64,000 nucleotides of DNA. It comes from VBCG01 sp044226535. GTDB lineage: Bacteria > Pseudomonadota > Gammaproteobacteria > Burkholderiales > Casimicrobiaceae. Both the position numbers and the translations under genes were made by a program. The notes beneath the pieces are model-generated. The model searched no databases. It was not told the DNA's origin and worked only from the letters and a program-made list of their open reading frames with translations. Positions 1 through 8,873 of the stretch are shown piece by piece. Each line of letters starts with the position of its first letter. The stretch's first letter is position 1. The stretch covers positions 124,001 to 188,000 of the forward strand of contig JBGAGT010000005.1 in assembly GCA_044226535.1 (NCBI GenBank), read 5' to 3'.

Positions 1-190
1 CACCGGGACCTACTTCGTCGGCGTGCCGGACGTCACCACGCTGCCGCTGCTGCTGTTCAACGCCAGCAACGGCGGCAACTACCAGATCGCCTCGATCACC
101 GCGCTCCTGCTGCTGGTGCCCTCGATCGCCTTCATGCTGATGGTCGAGCGCTTCCTCAAGGCCGACGTGCTGGCGATGATCGGCAAGTGA
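1..190 (+). CDS. ABC transporter permease, C-terminal fragment
   Basis: The reading frame is open from the window edge and ends in TGA at 188-190, giving about 62 residues. The fragment ends with one hydrophobic helix (ITALLLLVPSIAFMLMVERF) followed by a short polar tail ending MIGK. This is the usual end of a binding-protein-dependent permease of the PotC/AfuB/ThiP kind, which forms the membrane channel of an importer. The EAA loop and the rest of the protein lie outside the window, so the substrate cannot be named. The downstream neighbour is on the opposite strand, so this is probably the last gene of its operon. An unrelated membrane protein is possible; the assignment rests only on the tail. 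Confidence 0.55.
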   Translation, partial: TGTYFVGVPDVTTLPLLLFNASNGGNYQIASITALLLLVPSIAFMLMVERFLKADVLAMIGK

Positions 191-193
191 AGG

Positions 194-211
194 GCGGCGG
201 GAATCCGCCGC
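194..211 (+). terminator. possible weak terminator hairpin
   Basis: GCGGCGG and CCGCCGC form a seven-base-pair stem around the loop GAAT, four bases after the stop codon of the permease. There is no T-tract after the stem, so termination without Rho is doubtful. The rest of 191-283 holds only GC-rich sequence between two convergent genes. Confidence 0.3.
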
Positions 212-283
212 GACCCCCGCTTCACCTTCACCGCCGGGGCGCCCCGCCCGCCTTCGCGGCGCCGGTGACGCACCGCAGCGTGC

Positions 284-1261
284 TCAATTGACCTTGAAGC
301 GCATTGCCTCGAGCGCTCGCCGCCAATGGCGAGTGTCGGACTCCACGATTTCCGCCAGGTCTCGCGGTCCGGCGGCCGCGGGAACGAGGCCGAGCGACAG
401 CAGTGCCTCGCGCAGCGCGGGCTTGCGCATGGCCGCCGCGATGGCCGCCGCGAGGCGGTCGATCACCGCGGGCGGCGTCTTCGCCGGCGCGAACATCGCG
501 CTCCATCCGCTTGCGGCAACGGAGGGAAATCCCTGCTCGGCGAACGTCGGCACCTCGGGAAACAGGATCGAGCGATGCGGCCCGGAGGTGGCGAGGATGC
601 GCAGCTTTCCTCCACGCGCGAGCGCCGCGAAATCGTTGGTCGCGCTGATTCCCGCGGCGATCTGGCCGCCCATCAGGTCCGTGGCGACGTGTGGACCGCC
701 CTGATAGGGAACGTGCAGCAGCTCGACATCGGCGGCCGACGCGAGCGTCGCGCCCACGATATGCGGGATGCTGCCCGAGGCGGGCGTGCCGTATGCCGGC
801 GGCGCCGCACGGGTCTTCGCCCACGCGACGAATTCACCCAAGCTGCGCGCGGGATGACCGGGTGCAACCGCCAGCGCGTATTCGAATGCCGCGACCTGGG
901 CAACCGGCGCCAGGTCGCGTGAAGGATCGACGTACGCAGTGCCGAGCACCAGCGGGACGGTGACTGCCACGGCGATCGGCGCGAACAGGATCGTCGACCC
1001 GTCCGCAGGGCTGCGCTTGAGCTCGTCGACCGCGATGCGGCCGTTGCCGCCGGGCCGGTCGTCGACGATGACCGGCCTCGCGAGATCGGCCGCCAGGGCC
1101 TGCGCGATCAGGTGCGCGGCGACGTCGGACGTGCTGCCCGCAGGCAGCGGAACGAGGATTCGCAGGGGCGGCGCGACGGCCGGCTGCGCCTGCGCAACCG
1201 GCAGCCAACTCGCGACAATCGCCCACATCACGGCAAGGCATAATGCGCGGCACATCGGCAT
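284..1261 (-). CDS. Bug/TctC-family periplasmic solute receptor
   Basis: Predicted periplasmic receptor of the Bug (tripartite tricarboxylate transporter, TctC) family, which binds small carboxylates and related acids. The ATG at 1261 gives 325 residues, the normal family length, with a signal peptide (hydrophobic ALCLAVMWAIVASWLPVAQA, cleavage near AQA). A second ATG lies at 1255. Longer upstream starts would run into the divergent kinase gene. Family features are the N-terminal ILVPLPAGSTSDVAAHLIAQAL strand-helix region (VPLPAGSTSD being the usual P-G motif), the VVDDRPGGNG turn, and the HVPYQGG and PTFAEQGFP segments. No TctA or TctB gene lies nearby, so it is an orphan receptor, which is common in Burkholderiales. 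It is divergent from the sensor kinase gene, with 59 bases between starts. The ligand is unknown. Confidence 0.88.
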   Translation of the reverse strand: MPMCRALCLAVMWAIVASWLPVAQAQPAVAPPLRILVPLPAGSTSDVAAHLIAQALAADLARPVIVDDRPGGNGRIAVDELKRSPADGSTILFAPIAVAVTVPLVLGTAYVDPSRDLAPVAQVAAFEYALAVAPGHPARSLGEFVAWAKTRAAPPAYGTPASGSIPHIVGATLASAADVELLHVPYQGGPHVATDLMGGQIAAGISATNDFAALARGGKLRILATSGPHRSILFPEVPTFAEQGFPSVAASGWSAMFAPAKTPPAVIDRLAAAIAAAMRKPALREALLSLGLVPAAAGPRDLAEIVESDTRHWRRALEAMRFKVN

Positions 1262-1320
1262 ACGGCGTGAATCGAGGCCTGGTCCGGCACAGGAAGGCGG
1301 TAGGATAACGCCCTGCCGGC

Positions 1321-3780
1321 ATGACCATGGGGAAATCGCAGAGACCAACCACCCGGGTGGCGACCGGCACGATTCCCGTTCTGTTCGAGCGGATGCTGGC
1401 GGACCTCTCCGCCCAGTTCATCAACCTCGCGCCGGCCGAAGTCGATGACGCGATCGACACCGCGCTGCAAAGGATCGCGAGAATCCTCGGCGCCGATCGC
1501 AGCAACTTGATCCGCTTCGAGGCCGACGAGGCCCATGTCACGCACTCCGGTGCGCTCAACGGTGTGCCGAGAAGCCTCGCAAGCAGGATCGAGAGTCGCT
1601 TCCCCTGGGCGAGCGGGCGCCTTCGCCAGGGACATCCGGTCGTTGTACGCAGCCTGGACGCACTCCCCGGCGACGCGAGCATCGATCTCGCGAGCTGGCG
1701 CGCGTTGGGCGTGCAATCGCACCTGTCAGTGCCGTTGCGCGTCGGCGGCCGCATCGAGGGCGCGCTTGCGTTCGGCTGCTTGCGCACGGCGCACGATTGG
1801 CCGGAACAGATCGTCGAGCGCATCGGCGTGCTGGCCGACGTCTTCGCGAACGCGCTCGATCACAAGCGCGCGCAACTGGCCCTCGACACCGCGCTTCGCG
1901 TCGAGCAGCTGGTCTCCCGGATCCTGGCGGAGATGCTGACCACCAGCCGCGACGAGCGCTCTTCCACGATCCAGTCGGGACTTGGTGCCGTCGCGCGGGC
2001 CTTCGGCGCCGAACGCGCGGCATTGCTGGAGCGTGTCGCCGACGGCGACGAGATCGCGGTGACGCACCGCTGGCACGCCGAGGGCATGCCGGAGCGCGCG
2101 GATTCACCGGACAGCAGCGGCCTTCCATGGATCCGGGGACGGTTGCTCGCCAACCAGACCGTGCATTTCGCCCGCCATGCGGACCTGCCCATGGAGGCGG
2201 CATCGGACCTGCCTGCGCTGCGCGACCTCGGCATTCGCTCCGCCATCATGGTCCCGTTCGCGATCTCGGGCAGGACCATCGGCGCGATCTCGCTCGCGTC
2301 CTCTCGTGAAGATCGCGAATGGCCCAGCGAGTTGCCTCCGCGGATGAGGCTCCTGGGCGAGGTGTTCGCGACGTCCCTGGCGCAACGGGCGGCCGAGCGC
2401 CGCGAGCAGGAGGCGCAGGCGCAGGCGGCACACGCCGCCCGGGTCGGGACGATGGGCATGTTCGCGGCATCGCTGATCCACGAATTGACGCAGCCGCTCG
2501 CGGCGAGCCTCGCCAACGCCGAGAACGCCGCCGACCTCCTGCGCACGCCGGATCCCGACATCGACGAATTGCGCGCCGCGGTGGACGACATCGTGGCCGA
2601 CGACCGGCGCGTGCGCGACCTGATCCAGCAACTGCGCCGGTTCCTGCGCCGCGGCCAGAGCGAACGGACGGACATCGACGTCGGCGAGCTCGTGCGCGAC
2701 AACGTGGCGATCCTCGCCGGTGTCGCCGCGGAGCGGGGCATTGCCTTGACGCACGACATTGCCGCAGGGCTTCCCGGATTGACGGGGGATCGCGTGCAAT
2801 TGCAGCAGGTGATGCTCAATCTGCTGCTGAATGCGCTGGACGCCGTCGAATCGGGCGGCGCGGCCTCGAGGCGGGTTTCCATACTCGCTCGGGCGGCCGA
2901 CGGCGAGGTGGGCATCGAGGTGTCCGACAACGGGCCCGGGATGGACGAAGCCCTCGCGGCGCGCGTATTCCAACCCTTCTTCACGACCAAGCCGGACGGC
3001 ATGGGGCTCGGCCTGTCGATCAGCCGCAGCATCGTCGTCGCGCACGGCGGCCGGATCCTGGTGCAATCCGCGCCGGGCCGCGGCACGACGTTCCGGGTCC
3101 AGCTGCCGTCGAGGCCGCCGGCCCCGTCGAAGCCAGCCCCGCCCAGGGCGACCGCAGACCTCACGGGCACCGTATTCGTCGTCGACGACGATCCGTCGAT
3201 GCGGCGCGCGCTGCAGCGCCAGTTGCGCGACGCCGGCCACACGGTGGAGTGCTTCGATTCCGCGCAGGCGCTTCTCGACCGGATGCCGCAGGCGGACGGC
3301 GCGTGCATCGTCAGCGACGTGCGAATGCCGGAGCAAAGCGGCCTCGACCTGCAGGCGTCGCTGGTGGCGTCGAAGCGCGACGTGCCGATCGTCTTCATCA
3401 GCGGTCATGGAGACGTCCCCACGACCGTGCAGGCGCTCAAGCTGGGCGCGGTGGGCTTCGTCGTAAAGCCGTTCACCAAGCACGAGATCCTCGACGCCGT
3501 CGGCGAGGCGCTTGCGCGTGGTCGCGCCGTCACCGACGAAAGGCGGCGACTCGGCATGCTGCGAACGCGCCATTCGTCGTTGACCCCCCGCGAGCGCGAG
3601 GTGTTCGACCTGGTGGCCTCCGGAATGCTCAACAAGCTGATCGCCGACCGTCTCGGCACGGCCGAGGCCACCGTCAAGATCCATCGCGGGCGCGTCATGG
3701 AAAAGATGGAGGCGAAATCGGTCGCCGACCTGGTGCGCATGGCGCAGGCGCTCGCCCCCGCCATCGGAGGCCCGGGTTGA
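1321..3780 (+). CDS. GAF-GAF histidine kinase fused to receiver and LuxR-type HTH
   Basis: A complete two-component pathway in one soluble polypeptide of 819 residues. Two GAF-like sensor domains occupy about residues 20-175 and 195-350. The dimerisation helix carries the phospho-acceptor His387 in SLIHELTQPLAA. The ATPase domain follows, with the N-box near 498-510 (MLNLLLNALDAVES), the G1 box DNGPGMDEA and the G2 box GMGLGLSI. A receiver spans about 618-735, with the acidic triad near 622-624, acceptor Asp666 (SDVRMPE) and Lys716 (VKPFTK). The protein ends in a LuxR/FixJ helix-turn-helix from about 754 (LTPREREVFDLVASG). There is no membrane segment, so it senses a cytoplasmic signal. The kinase part resembles FixL/DctB-type enzymes. 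The targets may include the exported-protein genes just downstream; this is inference from position. The start could also be the ATG at 1327. Confidence 0.93.
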   Translation: MTMGKSQRPTTRVATGTIPVLFERMLADLSAQFINLAPAEVDDAIDTALQRIARILGADRSNLIRFEADEAHVTHSGALNGVPRSLASRIESRFPWASGRLRQGHPVVVRSLDALPGDASIDLASWRALGVQSHLSVPLRVGGRIEGALAFGCLRTAHDWPEQIVERIGVLADVFANALDHKRAQLALDTALRVEQLVSRILAEMLTTSRDERSSTIQSGLGAVARAFGAERAALLERVADGDEIAVTHRWHAEGMPERADSPDSSGLPWIRGRLLANQTVHFARHADLPMEAASDLPALRDLGIRSAIMVPFAISGRTIGAISLASSREDREWPSELPPRMRLLGEVFATSLAQRAAERREQEAQAQAAHAARVGTMGMFAASLIHELTQPLAASLANAENAADLLRTPDPDIDELRAAVDDIVADDRRVRDLIQQLRRFLRRGQSERTDIDVGELVRDNVAILAGVAAERGIALTHDIAAGLPGLTGDRVQLQQVMLNLLLNALDAVESGGAASRRVSILARAADGEVGIEVSDNGPGMDEALAARVFQPFFTTKPDGMGLGLSISRSIVVAHGGRILVQSAPGRGTTFRVQLPSRPPAPSKPAPPRATADLTGTVFVVDDDPSMRRALQRQLRDAGHTVECFDSAQALLDRMPQADGACIVSDVRMPEQSGLDLQASLVASKRDVPIVFISGHGDVPTTVQALKLGAVGFVVKPFTKHEILDAVGEALARGRAVTDERRRLGMLRTRHSSLTPREREVFDLVASGMLNKLIADRLGTAEATVKIHRGRVMEKMEAKSVADLVRMAQALAPAIGGPG

Positions 3781-3831
3781 ACGCCTCCGGAGGGCTCGCG
3801 CCTCCGCCGTAACACCAAGGTCGTATTCCCG

Positions 3832-4239
3832 GTGTCCCGATCGCGGCCGACACTTCGCGCCGTGACAGCCCCAGGCACCGGGAGATTGAATGTCCTGCTC
3901 GTGGACGGCGACGCGTCGCTTCGGCACGCCCTGCGGCGCGCGATCCGCCTTGCCGGCTGCAACGTGGAGGACTTCGCCTCGATCGAAGCGTTGCTCGCCC
4001 GCGGCATCCGCAAGGGCGACAACTGCCTGGTGCTCGACGTCGACGTCATGGACATGGAGCGTCGCGACTTCAGCCGCGCGCTGGAGCGGATCTGCCATGA
4101 ACTGCCGACGATACTCATCTCGGCGCTCGCTCCAGCGGATTCCGATTCACCGTCTCCATCGACGCCCGGCGTCGAGATTCTCTACAAGCCGTTCGACAAG
4201 AGCGAGCTGGTCGACGCGATCCGGCGCTGCGCGGCCTGA
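3832..4239 (+). CDS. stand-alone receiver-domain protein
   Basis: A 135-residue CheY-like receiver without an output domain. It shows the acidic pair in LLVDGDASLRHALR, the acceptor region CLVLDVDVMDM, the Ser in ILISALAP and the conserved Lys in YKPFDKSELVDAI. The start is GTG at 3832; the domain itself begins near residue 19, so the first residues are uncertain. It lies 51 bases after the hybrid kinase gene on the same strand and may receive phosphate from it or compete with the fused receiver. The segment between the acceptor Asp and the Ser-containing strand is unusual, with a DMERRDF helix start and a Ser/Pro-rich stretch (DSDSPSPSTPG), so the domain is somewhat diverged. Confidence 0.8.
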   Translation: MSRSRPTLRAVTAPGTGRLNVLLVDGDASLRHALRRAIRLAGCNVEDFASIEALLARGIRKGDNCLVLDVDVMDMERRDFSRALERICHELPTILISALAPADSDSPSPSTPGVEILYKPFDKSELVDAIRRCAA

Positions 4240-4284
4240 CGAGAGACGCAACAACCCTTCCACTTTTCCCGCAAGGAGATCGCC

Positions 4285-4608
4285 ATGAGTCCACGCTTGT
4301 CGCTCGTCGTCGCGACGCTGTTCTGCATCGCCGGCTGCCAGACGCAGCAGCAGGTCGTCGATTCCATGGAGCCCGATGCAGTGCACGTCGCGCAGCGGCG
4401 TGGGGCATTCGAGTTGAACTGCCCCGCCGCCAAGGCCGAGGTGCTGAGCAAGGAGATGATCCAGTCGCCGGTCGTGAATCCCCGCTTCGCACCGCCGCAG
4501 CGCGCCGAGTACACGGTCGGTGTTTCGGGCTGCGGCAAGCGCGCGTCGTACATGGTCGTATGCGCCGAGGGCGGGACCGGTTGCATTGCGACGGGCAGCC
4601 GCAACTAG
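4285..4608 (+). CDS. small predicted lipoprotein
   Basis: Predicted lipoprotein of 107 residues with a short hydrophobic leader and the lipobox FCIAGC, so Cys16 would be lipidated. Further cysteines are in ELNCPAAK, VSGCGKR, VCAEGG and TGCIA. The C-terminal part, beginning YTVGVSGCGKRASYMVVCAEG, resembles the small cell-envelope domain found in other proteobacterial lipoproteins, in which two cysteines probably pair. The ATG is preceded by AAGGAGATCGCC, a good ribosome binding site. It is the first of five consecutive + strand genes for exported proteins and lies only eight bases before the next start. Function unknown. Confidence 0.78.
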   Translation: MSPRLSLVVATLFCIAGCQTQQQVVDSMEPDAVHVAQRRGAFELNCPAAKAEVLSKEMIQSPVVNPRFAPPQRAEYTVGVSGCGKRASYMVVCAEGGTGCIATGSRN

Positions 4609-4616
4609 GTCCGGCT

Positions 4617-5459
4617 ATGACGCGCACGCGCGGATCGCCGTGCACCCGTGCCGATGTCACGGCCCGGGCCGTCGCCGTCATCGCGTTCGGCGGGTGTTGC
4701 ACGACAGGTCCGGCGGCGCATGCCGAGATGAGCGCCGAAGCGCTCGCCAAGCTCGCGCAGAATCCCGTCGGCAATCTCGTCAGCGTCCCGTTCCAGTACA
4801 ACGCCAACCTGAACTACGGCCCCCGGAAGGACACGCAAAGCATCCTCAACATCCAGCCGGTGATACCGATCTCGGTCGATCAGGACTGGAACATCATCAC
4901 CCGGACGATCCTTCCGGTCGTCTGGCAACCGTCGCTCGGGCCCGCCGACAGCAGCGCGAGCGGCCTCGGCGACCTGCAATTCTCGGCGTTCCTCTCGCCG
5001 GCCAACCCGGGCCGCTGGATCTGGGGCGCGGGCGTGATCGCACAGGCGCCCACGCATTCCGACTCGAAGCTGGGAAGCGATCGCTGGGGGCTCGGGCCCA
5101 CGTTCGTCTTGCTCCACCTGGAGCAGGGCAGCCCCTGGGTCTACGGCGTGCTGGTGAACAACGTGTGGTCGATGGGCGGTGGCGACCAGTCGTACAACAA
5201 CGGGCTGGTGCAGCCGTTCCTCAACTACAACCTGCCCGGCGGCACCTACCTGACGTCGAGCCCGGTGATCACCGTCGACTGGAAGGCGAGCGGCAGCGAC
5301 CAATGGACGGTGCCGGTCGGCGGGGGCATCGGCCACATCTTCCATTTCGGCAGGCTGCCGGTGAACACGCAGGTCGGGGCGTACTACAACGTCGCCCGGC
5401 CCGATTACGGCGCGAACTGGCAGGTGCGCGCCCAAGTGCAACTGATGTTTCCCAAATGA
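4617..5459 (+). CDS. outer-membrane barrel, MetA-pathway/transporter-like family
   Basis: About 280 residues from the ATG at 4617, with an Arg-containing N-terminus, hydrophobic leader and AHA cleavage site. The mature protein begins with a helix (MSAEALAKLAQNPVGNLVSV) and continues as alternating amphipathic strands rich in Trp, Tyr and Asn, ending VRAQVQLMFPK with a C-terminal aromatic as in outer-membrane barrels. The sequence fits the 'transporter'/phenol-degradation MetA-like barrel family, whose substrates are poorly known. It sits between the small lipoprotein and a second barrel. A longer start at 4560 would overlap the lipoprotein gene and is less likely. Confidence 0.78.
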   Translation: MTRTRGSPCTRADVTARAVAVIAFGGCCTTGPAAHAEMSAEALAKLAQNPVGNLVSVPFQYNANLNYGPRKDTQSILNIQPVIPISVDQDWNIITRTILPVVWQPSLGPADSSASGLGDLQFSAFLSPANPGRWIWGAGVIAQAPTHSDSKLGSDRWGLGPTFVLLHLEQGSPWVYGVLVNNVWSMGGGDQSYNNGLVQPFLNYNLPGGTYLTSSPVITVDWKASGSDQWTVPVGGGIGHIFHFGRLPVNTQVGAYYNVARPDYGANWQVRAQVQLMFPK

Positions 5460-5475
5460 CCCGAAGGAGCCGTCG

Positions 5476-6288
5476 ATGAAGCATGCGATCGCACTGGCAG
5501 CCACCATGGTCGGCGCGGCCGCCGGGCTCTTGCCGCAGGCAGCCCACGCGCAGTCGGCCGATCAATGGAAATTCGACGCCGTCGTCTACGGCTATTTCCC
5601 CGACATCGGCGGCAGCTCCTCGTTCCCGCCGCGCTCGGGCGGCTCGAACATCGACGTCGACTCGTCGAAGATCATCGACGCGCTCAAGTTCGCGTTCATG
5701 GGCACGTTCGAGGCGCACCGGGGCCGCTGGGGCGTGCTGACCGACGTGCTGTACATGGACCTCGGCGGATCCAAGTCGCGCACCCGCGACATCACCATCG
5801 GCAACGTGACGCTGCCCGATGGCGTCACCGCCAACGCCAATCTCGACATCAAGGGCACCATCTGGGAGCTCGCCGGCACCTACCGGCTGGTGGCGGAGCG
5901 CAACACGACGCTCGACCTGGTCGCGGGCGCGCGCATGCTGGACTACAAGCAGACGCTCGGCTGGGAGTTCAGCACCGATCTCGGCGCCGGCCAGCCGAGC
6001 CGCACGGGGAACTCCGAAATCAAGGCCACCAACTGGGACGGCATCGTCGGCGCCAAGGGCCGGCTCGCGTTCGGCGCGAACGGCGAATGGTTCATCCCGT
6101 ACTACGTGGACATCGGCGCCGGTGACTCCGACTTCACCTGGCAGGCGATCGGCGGACTCGGCTACTCGTTCAAGTGGGGCGACGTGGTCGCCGGCTGGCG
6201 CTACATCGACTACGACCTCAAGTCGGGCAGCAAGGTCCAGGACGCGACGTTCAACGGACCGCTCGTCGGTGTTGCGTTCCATTGGTGA
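5476..6288 (+). CDS. outer-membrane beta-barrel protein
   Basis: 270 residues with a clear signal peptide (MKHAIALAATMVGAAAGLLPQAAHA). The mature part has many short Trp/Tyr-rich strands (WKFDAVVYGYFPDIGG, WRYIDYDL) and ends GVAFHW with a terminal aromatic, as expected for insertion by the Bam machinery. A ribosome binding site, GAAGGAG, precedes the ATG, and the gene follows the previous barrel by 16 bases. Such proteins are often annotated only as outer-membrane proteins; no transport substrate can be inferred. The next gene starts eight bases after its stop codon, so the group is probably one operon. Confidence 0.8.
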   Translation: MKHAIALAATMVGAAAGLLPQAAHAQSADQWKFDAVVYGYFPDIGGSSSFPPRSGGSNIDVDSSKIIDALKFAFMGTFEAHRGRWGVLTDVLYMDLGGSKSRTRDITIGNVTLPDGVTANANLDIKGTIWELAGTYRLVAERNTTLDLVAGARMLDYKQTLGWEFSTDLGAGQPSRTGNSEIKATNWDGIVGAKGRLAFGANGEWFIPYYVDIGAGDSDFTWQAIGGLGYSFKWGDVVAGWRYIDYDLKSGSKVQDATFNGPLVGVAFHW

Positions 6289-6295
6289 GATCGCC

Positions 6296-8755
6296 ATGAC
6301 GTTCGCCCCGTGGTTCCATCACCGCCCGGCCCTTGCGACGCTGGCCGTGCTGTGCGCGCTCTGCGCCATGGCGCCCGCCTTCCCCGCGGCCACCGCGGCC
6401 GCGGCGCCTGCGGATCCGTGGCCGCGGGACGTCAGCCTGCCGGACGCCGCACTGCTGATCTACCAGCCTCAGGTCAATTCGTGGAGCGGCAACCGCCTCG
6501 ACCTGCGCGCCGCCGTGGCGATCAAGCCCAGCGGCGCCGAAGGGGAGACGTTCGGAACCGTATTCGCGAGGGTGCGGACACAGGTCGACAAGGTCGAGCG
6601 CACGGTCGTGCTCGAGGATCTCGAGATCCTGAAGAGCGATTTTCCGACGTTGCCGAATCGTGGCACGCAGTACGCGGCCGAGCTGCAGGCGCGGCTTGCG
6701 ACCGATCTTCGGACGATCTCGCTCGACCGGCTCGAAGCCTCGCTGGCCGCCGCCGGGGTCGCGATCCCGAAGGTCGCGGTAAGCAACGCGCCGCCGCAGG
6801 TGATCGTCAGCTACCAGCCGGCGATCCTCGTACCCGTCGACGGTGCGCCGGTCCTGAAGCCGATCGAGAATCACACGCCTTATCAGCGCGTCATCAATAC
6901 GAGGGCGCTCATCGTGCGCGGCGGCCTCGACGAGCGCTACTACATCCACGTCTACGACGGCTGGCTCGCGTCGGCTTCGCTCGCCGGCCCCTGGTCGCAG
7001 GCGTCGCCCGGCCCGCGGATGCAAGGCGATTTCGACAAGCTTGCGCAGGATCTCGCGAAGGCGGGCATGGTCGACCTGCTGGACGGCGGCCCCAAGGCGG
7101 ATCCCAAGCCATCGCTGGCCCATGGAGTGCCGGTCATTCACACCGCGCAAGGTCCCGCCGAGCTCGTCGTGTTCAAGGGCCAGCCCGACTTCGTCCCGAT
7201 CGTCGGCACCCGGCTCCTGTGGGCATCGAACACCACCAGCGACGCGCTGATCGACATCACGACCAACGATTACTACCTGCTGCTGGCGGGCCGCTGGTTC
7301 AGGTCGGCGTCGCTGTCGGGCCCGTGGACGTTCGTGGCGAGCGACGCGTTGCCGGCCGACTTCGCGAGGATTCCCCCGGGTTCGCCGGCGGGCGCCGTGC
7401 TGCCCTCGGTCGCGGGCACGCCGCAGGCTCAGGAAGCGGCGATCGCCAGCACGATTCCGCAGACCGCCACCGTGCCGCGCCAGGACGGACCGACATTCAC
7501 GCCGAGCTTCGACGGGCCGCCGCAGCTCGAGCCGATCGCCGGCACGTCGCTCTCCTACGTGCGCAATGCCGGCGAGCCGGTGATCGAGGTGTCCCCCGGA
7601 AACGACTATGCCGTGGCCTCCGGCGTGTGGTTCACGGCGGCACAGCTCGCCGGTCCCTGGCGCGTCGCCACCCTGGTGCCCGCCGCCGTGTACGCGATTC
7701 CGTCCTCGTCGCCGCTGCACTACGTGACGTACGTGCGCATCTACGAGGCGACGCCGCAAAACGTCTACGTCGGCTACACGCCGGGCTATCTCGGCGTCGT
7801 CGTCGAGCCGAGCGGCACGGTCGTCTACGGCACCGGGTACGCGTACTCCCCGTGGGTCGGCACGACCTGGTTTCCGGGACCGGTGACCTACACCGTCGCG
7901 GCGGCGCCGGTCTACAACCCCTACGTCGGCTTCACCTTCGGCTTCGCCGCGGGTCTTGCCACGGCCGCGTGGTCGGCGCCGTACTACGGCGGCGTCTATG
8001 GCGCCTACTACCATCCCGCGTACTGGGGCGGCTATCCGTGCTGCGCGACGGCGAGCGCCAATGTCTACGGCCATTGGGGCAACGCGGCGTCTTCGGGCAC
8101 GCGCTCGTGGTATGCCGGCGGCGGCGTCGCGGGAACCTCGTACAGCGGCAGCTACGTCAATGCGCGCACCGGCGCGACGGGCAACGTCGACGCCGGCCGC
8201 CAGTACAACGCGGTGACCGGCAATGCGACGCGCGGCTACGACCGCACCGTCGACACGCCGGAAGGCGGATCGGCGAATGTCGCGCGCGCCGGCAATGACA
8301 ACACCTACACCGGCCAGCGCTCGACGGGCTCGAGCGTCTCGGGCACCGGCGCCGGCGGCAGCTCGTACCAGCGCAGCGGCGCCACGACAGCGGGCCCCGA
8401 AGGCTACGCGCACGCCGGCGAAGGCTCGACCACCAACGCTCACACCGGCAAGACCAACACCTGGGACTCCGCGACGGTCGGCAACAACCACTATGCCGAT
8501 GTCAACGGCAACGTCTACCGCAACACCGGCGATGGCTGGCAGCAGCATTCGTCGAGTGGATGGTCGGGCGCACATGGCGACACCTCGTGGGCGGATCGCG
8601 AGTCGCAGGCGCGAAGCGAAGGCTCCGCCAGGTCCGGCGCCTTCGCCGGCGGCGAGGCGAACCGCTCCGCGGCCGACGAGGACCACGCGGGCGGGCGCAG
8701 TTATGGCGGGCGCCTCGGAGGCGGTGGCGGCGGGGTCCGCGGCGGCCGGCGATGA
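6296..8755 (+). CDS. large exported protein with three GPW repeats, carbohydrate-binding V/XII-like
   Basis: 819 residues from the ATG at 6296, beginning with a signal peptide (hydrophobic LATLAVLCALCAMAPAFPAA). The central region contains three spaced repeats of a motif ending Gly-Pro-Trp: GWLASASLAGPW near residue 222, GRWFRSASLSGPW near 332 and GVWFTAAQLAGPW near 443, a period of about 110 residues. The stretch from about 500 to 600 is rich in Tyr/Gly/Pro (VYGTGYAYSPWVGTTWFPG). The last 220 residues are a low-complexity Gly/Ser/Thr/Asn region ending in Arg/Gly repeats. Proteins of this layout are annotated as carbohydrate-binding family V/XII, though that name rests on weak similarity. It probably acts at the cell surface. 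It is part of the exported-protein group at 4.3-10.3 kb. Confidence 0.75.
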   Translation: MTFAPWFHHRPALATLAVLCALCAMAPAFPAATAAAAPADPWPRDVSLPDAALLIYQPQVNSWSGNRLDLRAAVAIKPSGAEGETFGTVFARVRTQVDKVERTVVLEDLEILKSDFPTLPNRGTQYAAELQARLATDLRTISLDRLEASLAAAGVAIPKVAVSNAPPQVIVSYQPAILVPVDGAPVLKPIENHTPYQRVINTRALIVRGGLDERYYIHVYDGWLASASLAGPWSQASPGPRMQGDFDKLAQDLAKAGMVDLLDGGPKADPKPSLAHGVPVIHTAQGPAELVVFKGQPDFVPIVGTRLLWASNTTSDALIDITTNDYYLLLAGRWFRSASLSGPWTFVASDALPADFARIPPGSPAGAVLPSVAGTPQAQEAAIASTIPQTATVPRQDGPTFTPSFDGPPQLEPIAGTSLSYVRNAGEPVIEVSPGNDYAVASGVWFTAAQLAGPWRVATLVPAAVYAIPSSSPLHYVTYVRIYEATPQNVYVGYTPGYLGVVVEPSGTVVYGTGYAYSPWVGTTWFPGPVTYTVAAAPVYNPYVGFTFGFAAGLATAAWSAPYYGGVYGAYYHPAYWGGYPCCATASANVYGHWGNAASSGTRSWYAGGGVAGTSYSGSYVNARTGATGNVDAGRQYNAVTGNATRGYDRTVDTPEGGSANVARAGNDNTYTGQRSTGSSVSGTGAGGSSYQRSGATTAGPEGYAHAGEGSTTNAHTGKTNTWDSATVGNNHYADVNGNVYRNTGDGWQQHSSSGWSGAHGDTSWADRESQARSEGSARSGAFAGGEANRSAADEDHAGGRSYGGRLGGGGGGVRGGRR

Positions 8756-8873
8756 CGACCCATGGATCGATCGCCCATGCCACCACCCCGTGTTCCTGCC
8801 GCGCTTCGAATGGCTGGACCGCAGCGAGTTCGTTGAACGTTCTACACATCAAACCACGCACGAGGAGAAGCAG

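Noticed and set aside
5819..6295. Open frame extending the large exported protein upstream
   Set aside because: It lies out of frame within the preceding barrel gene; the signal peptide and start are at 6296.
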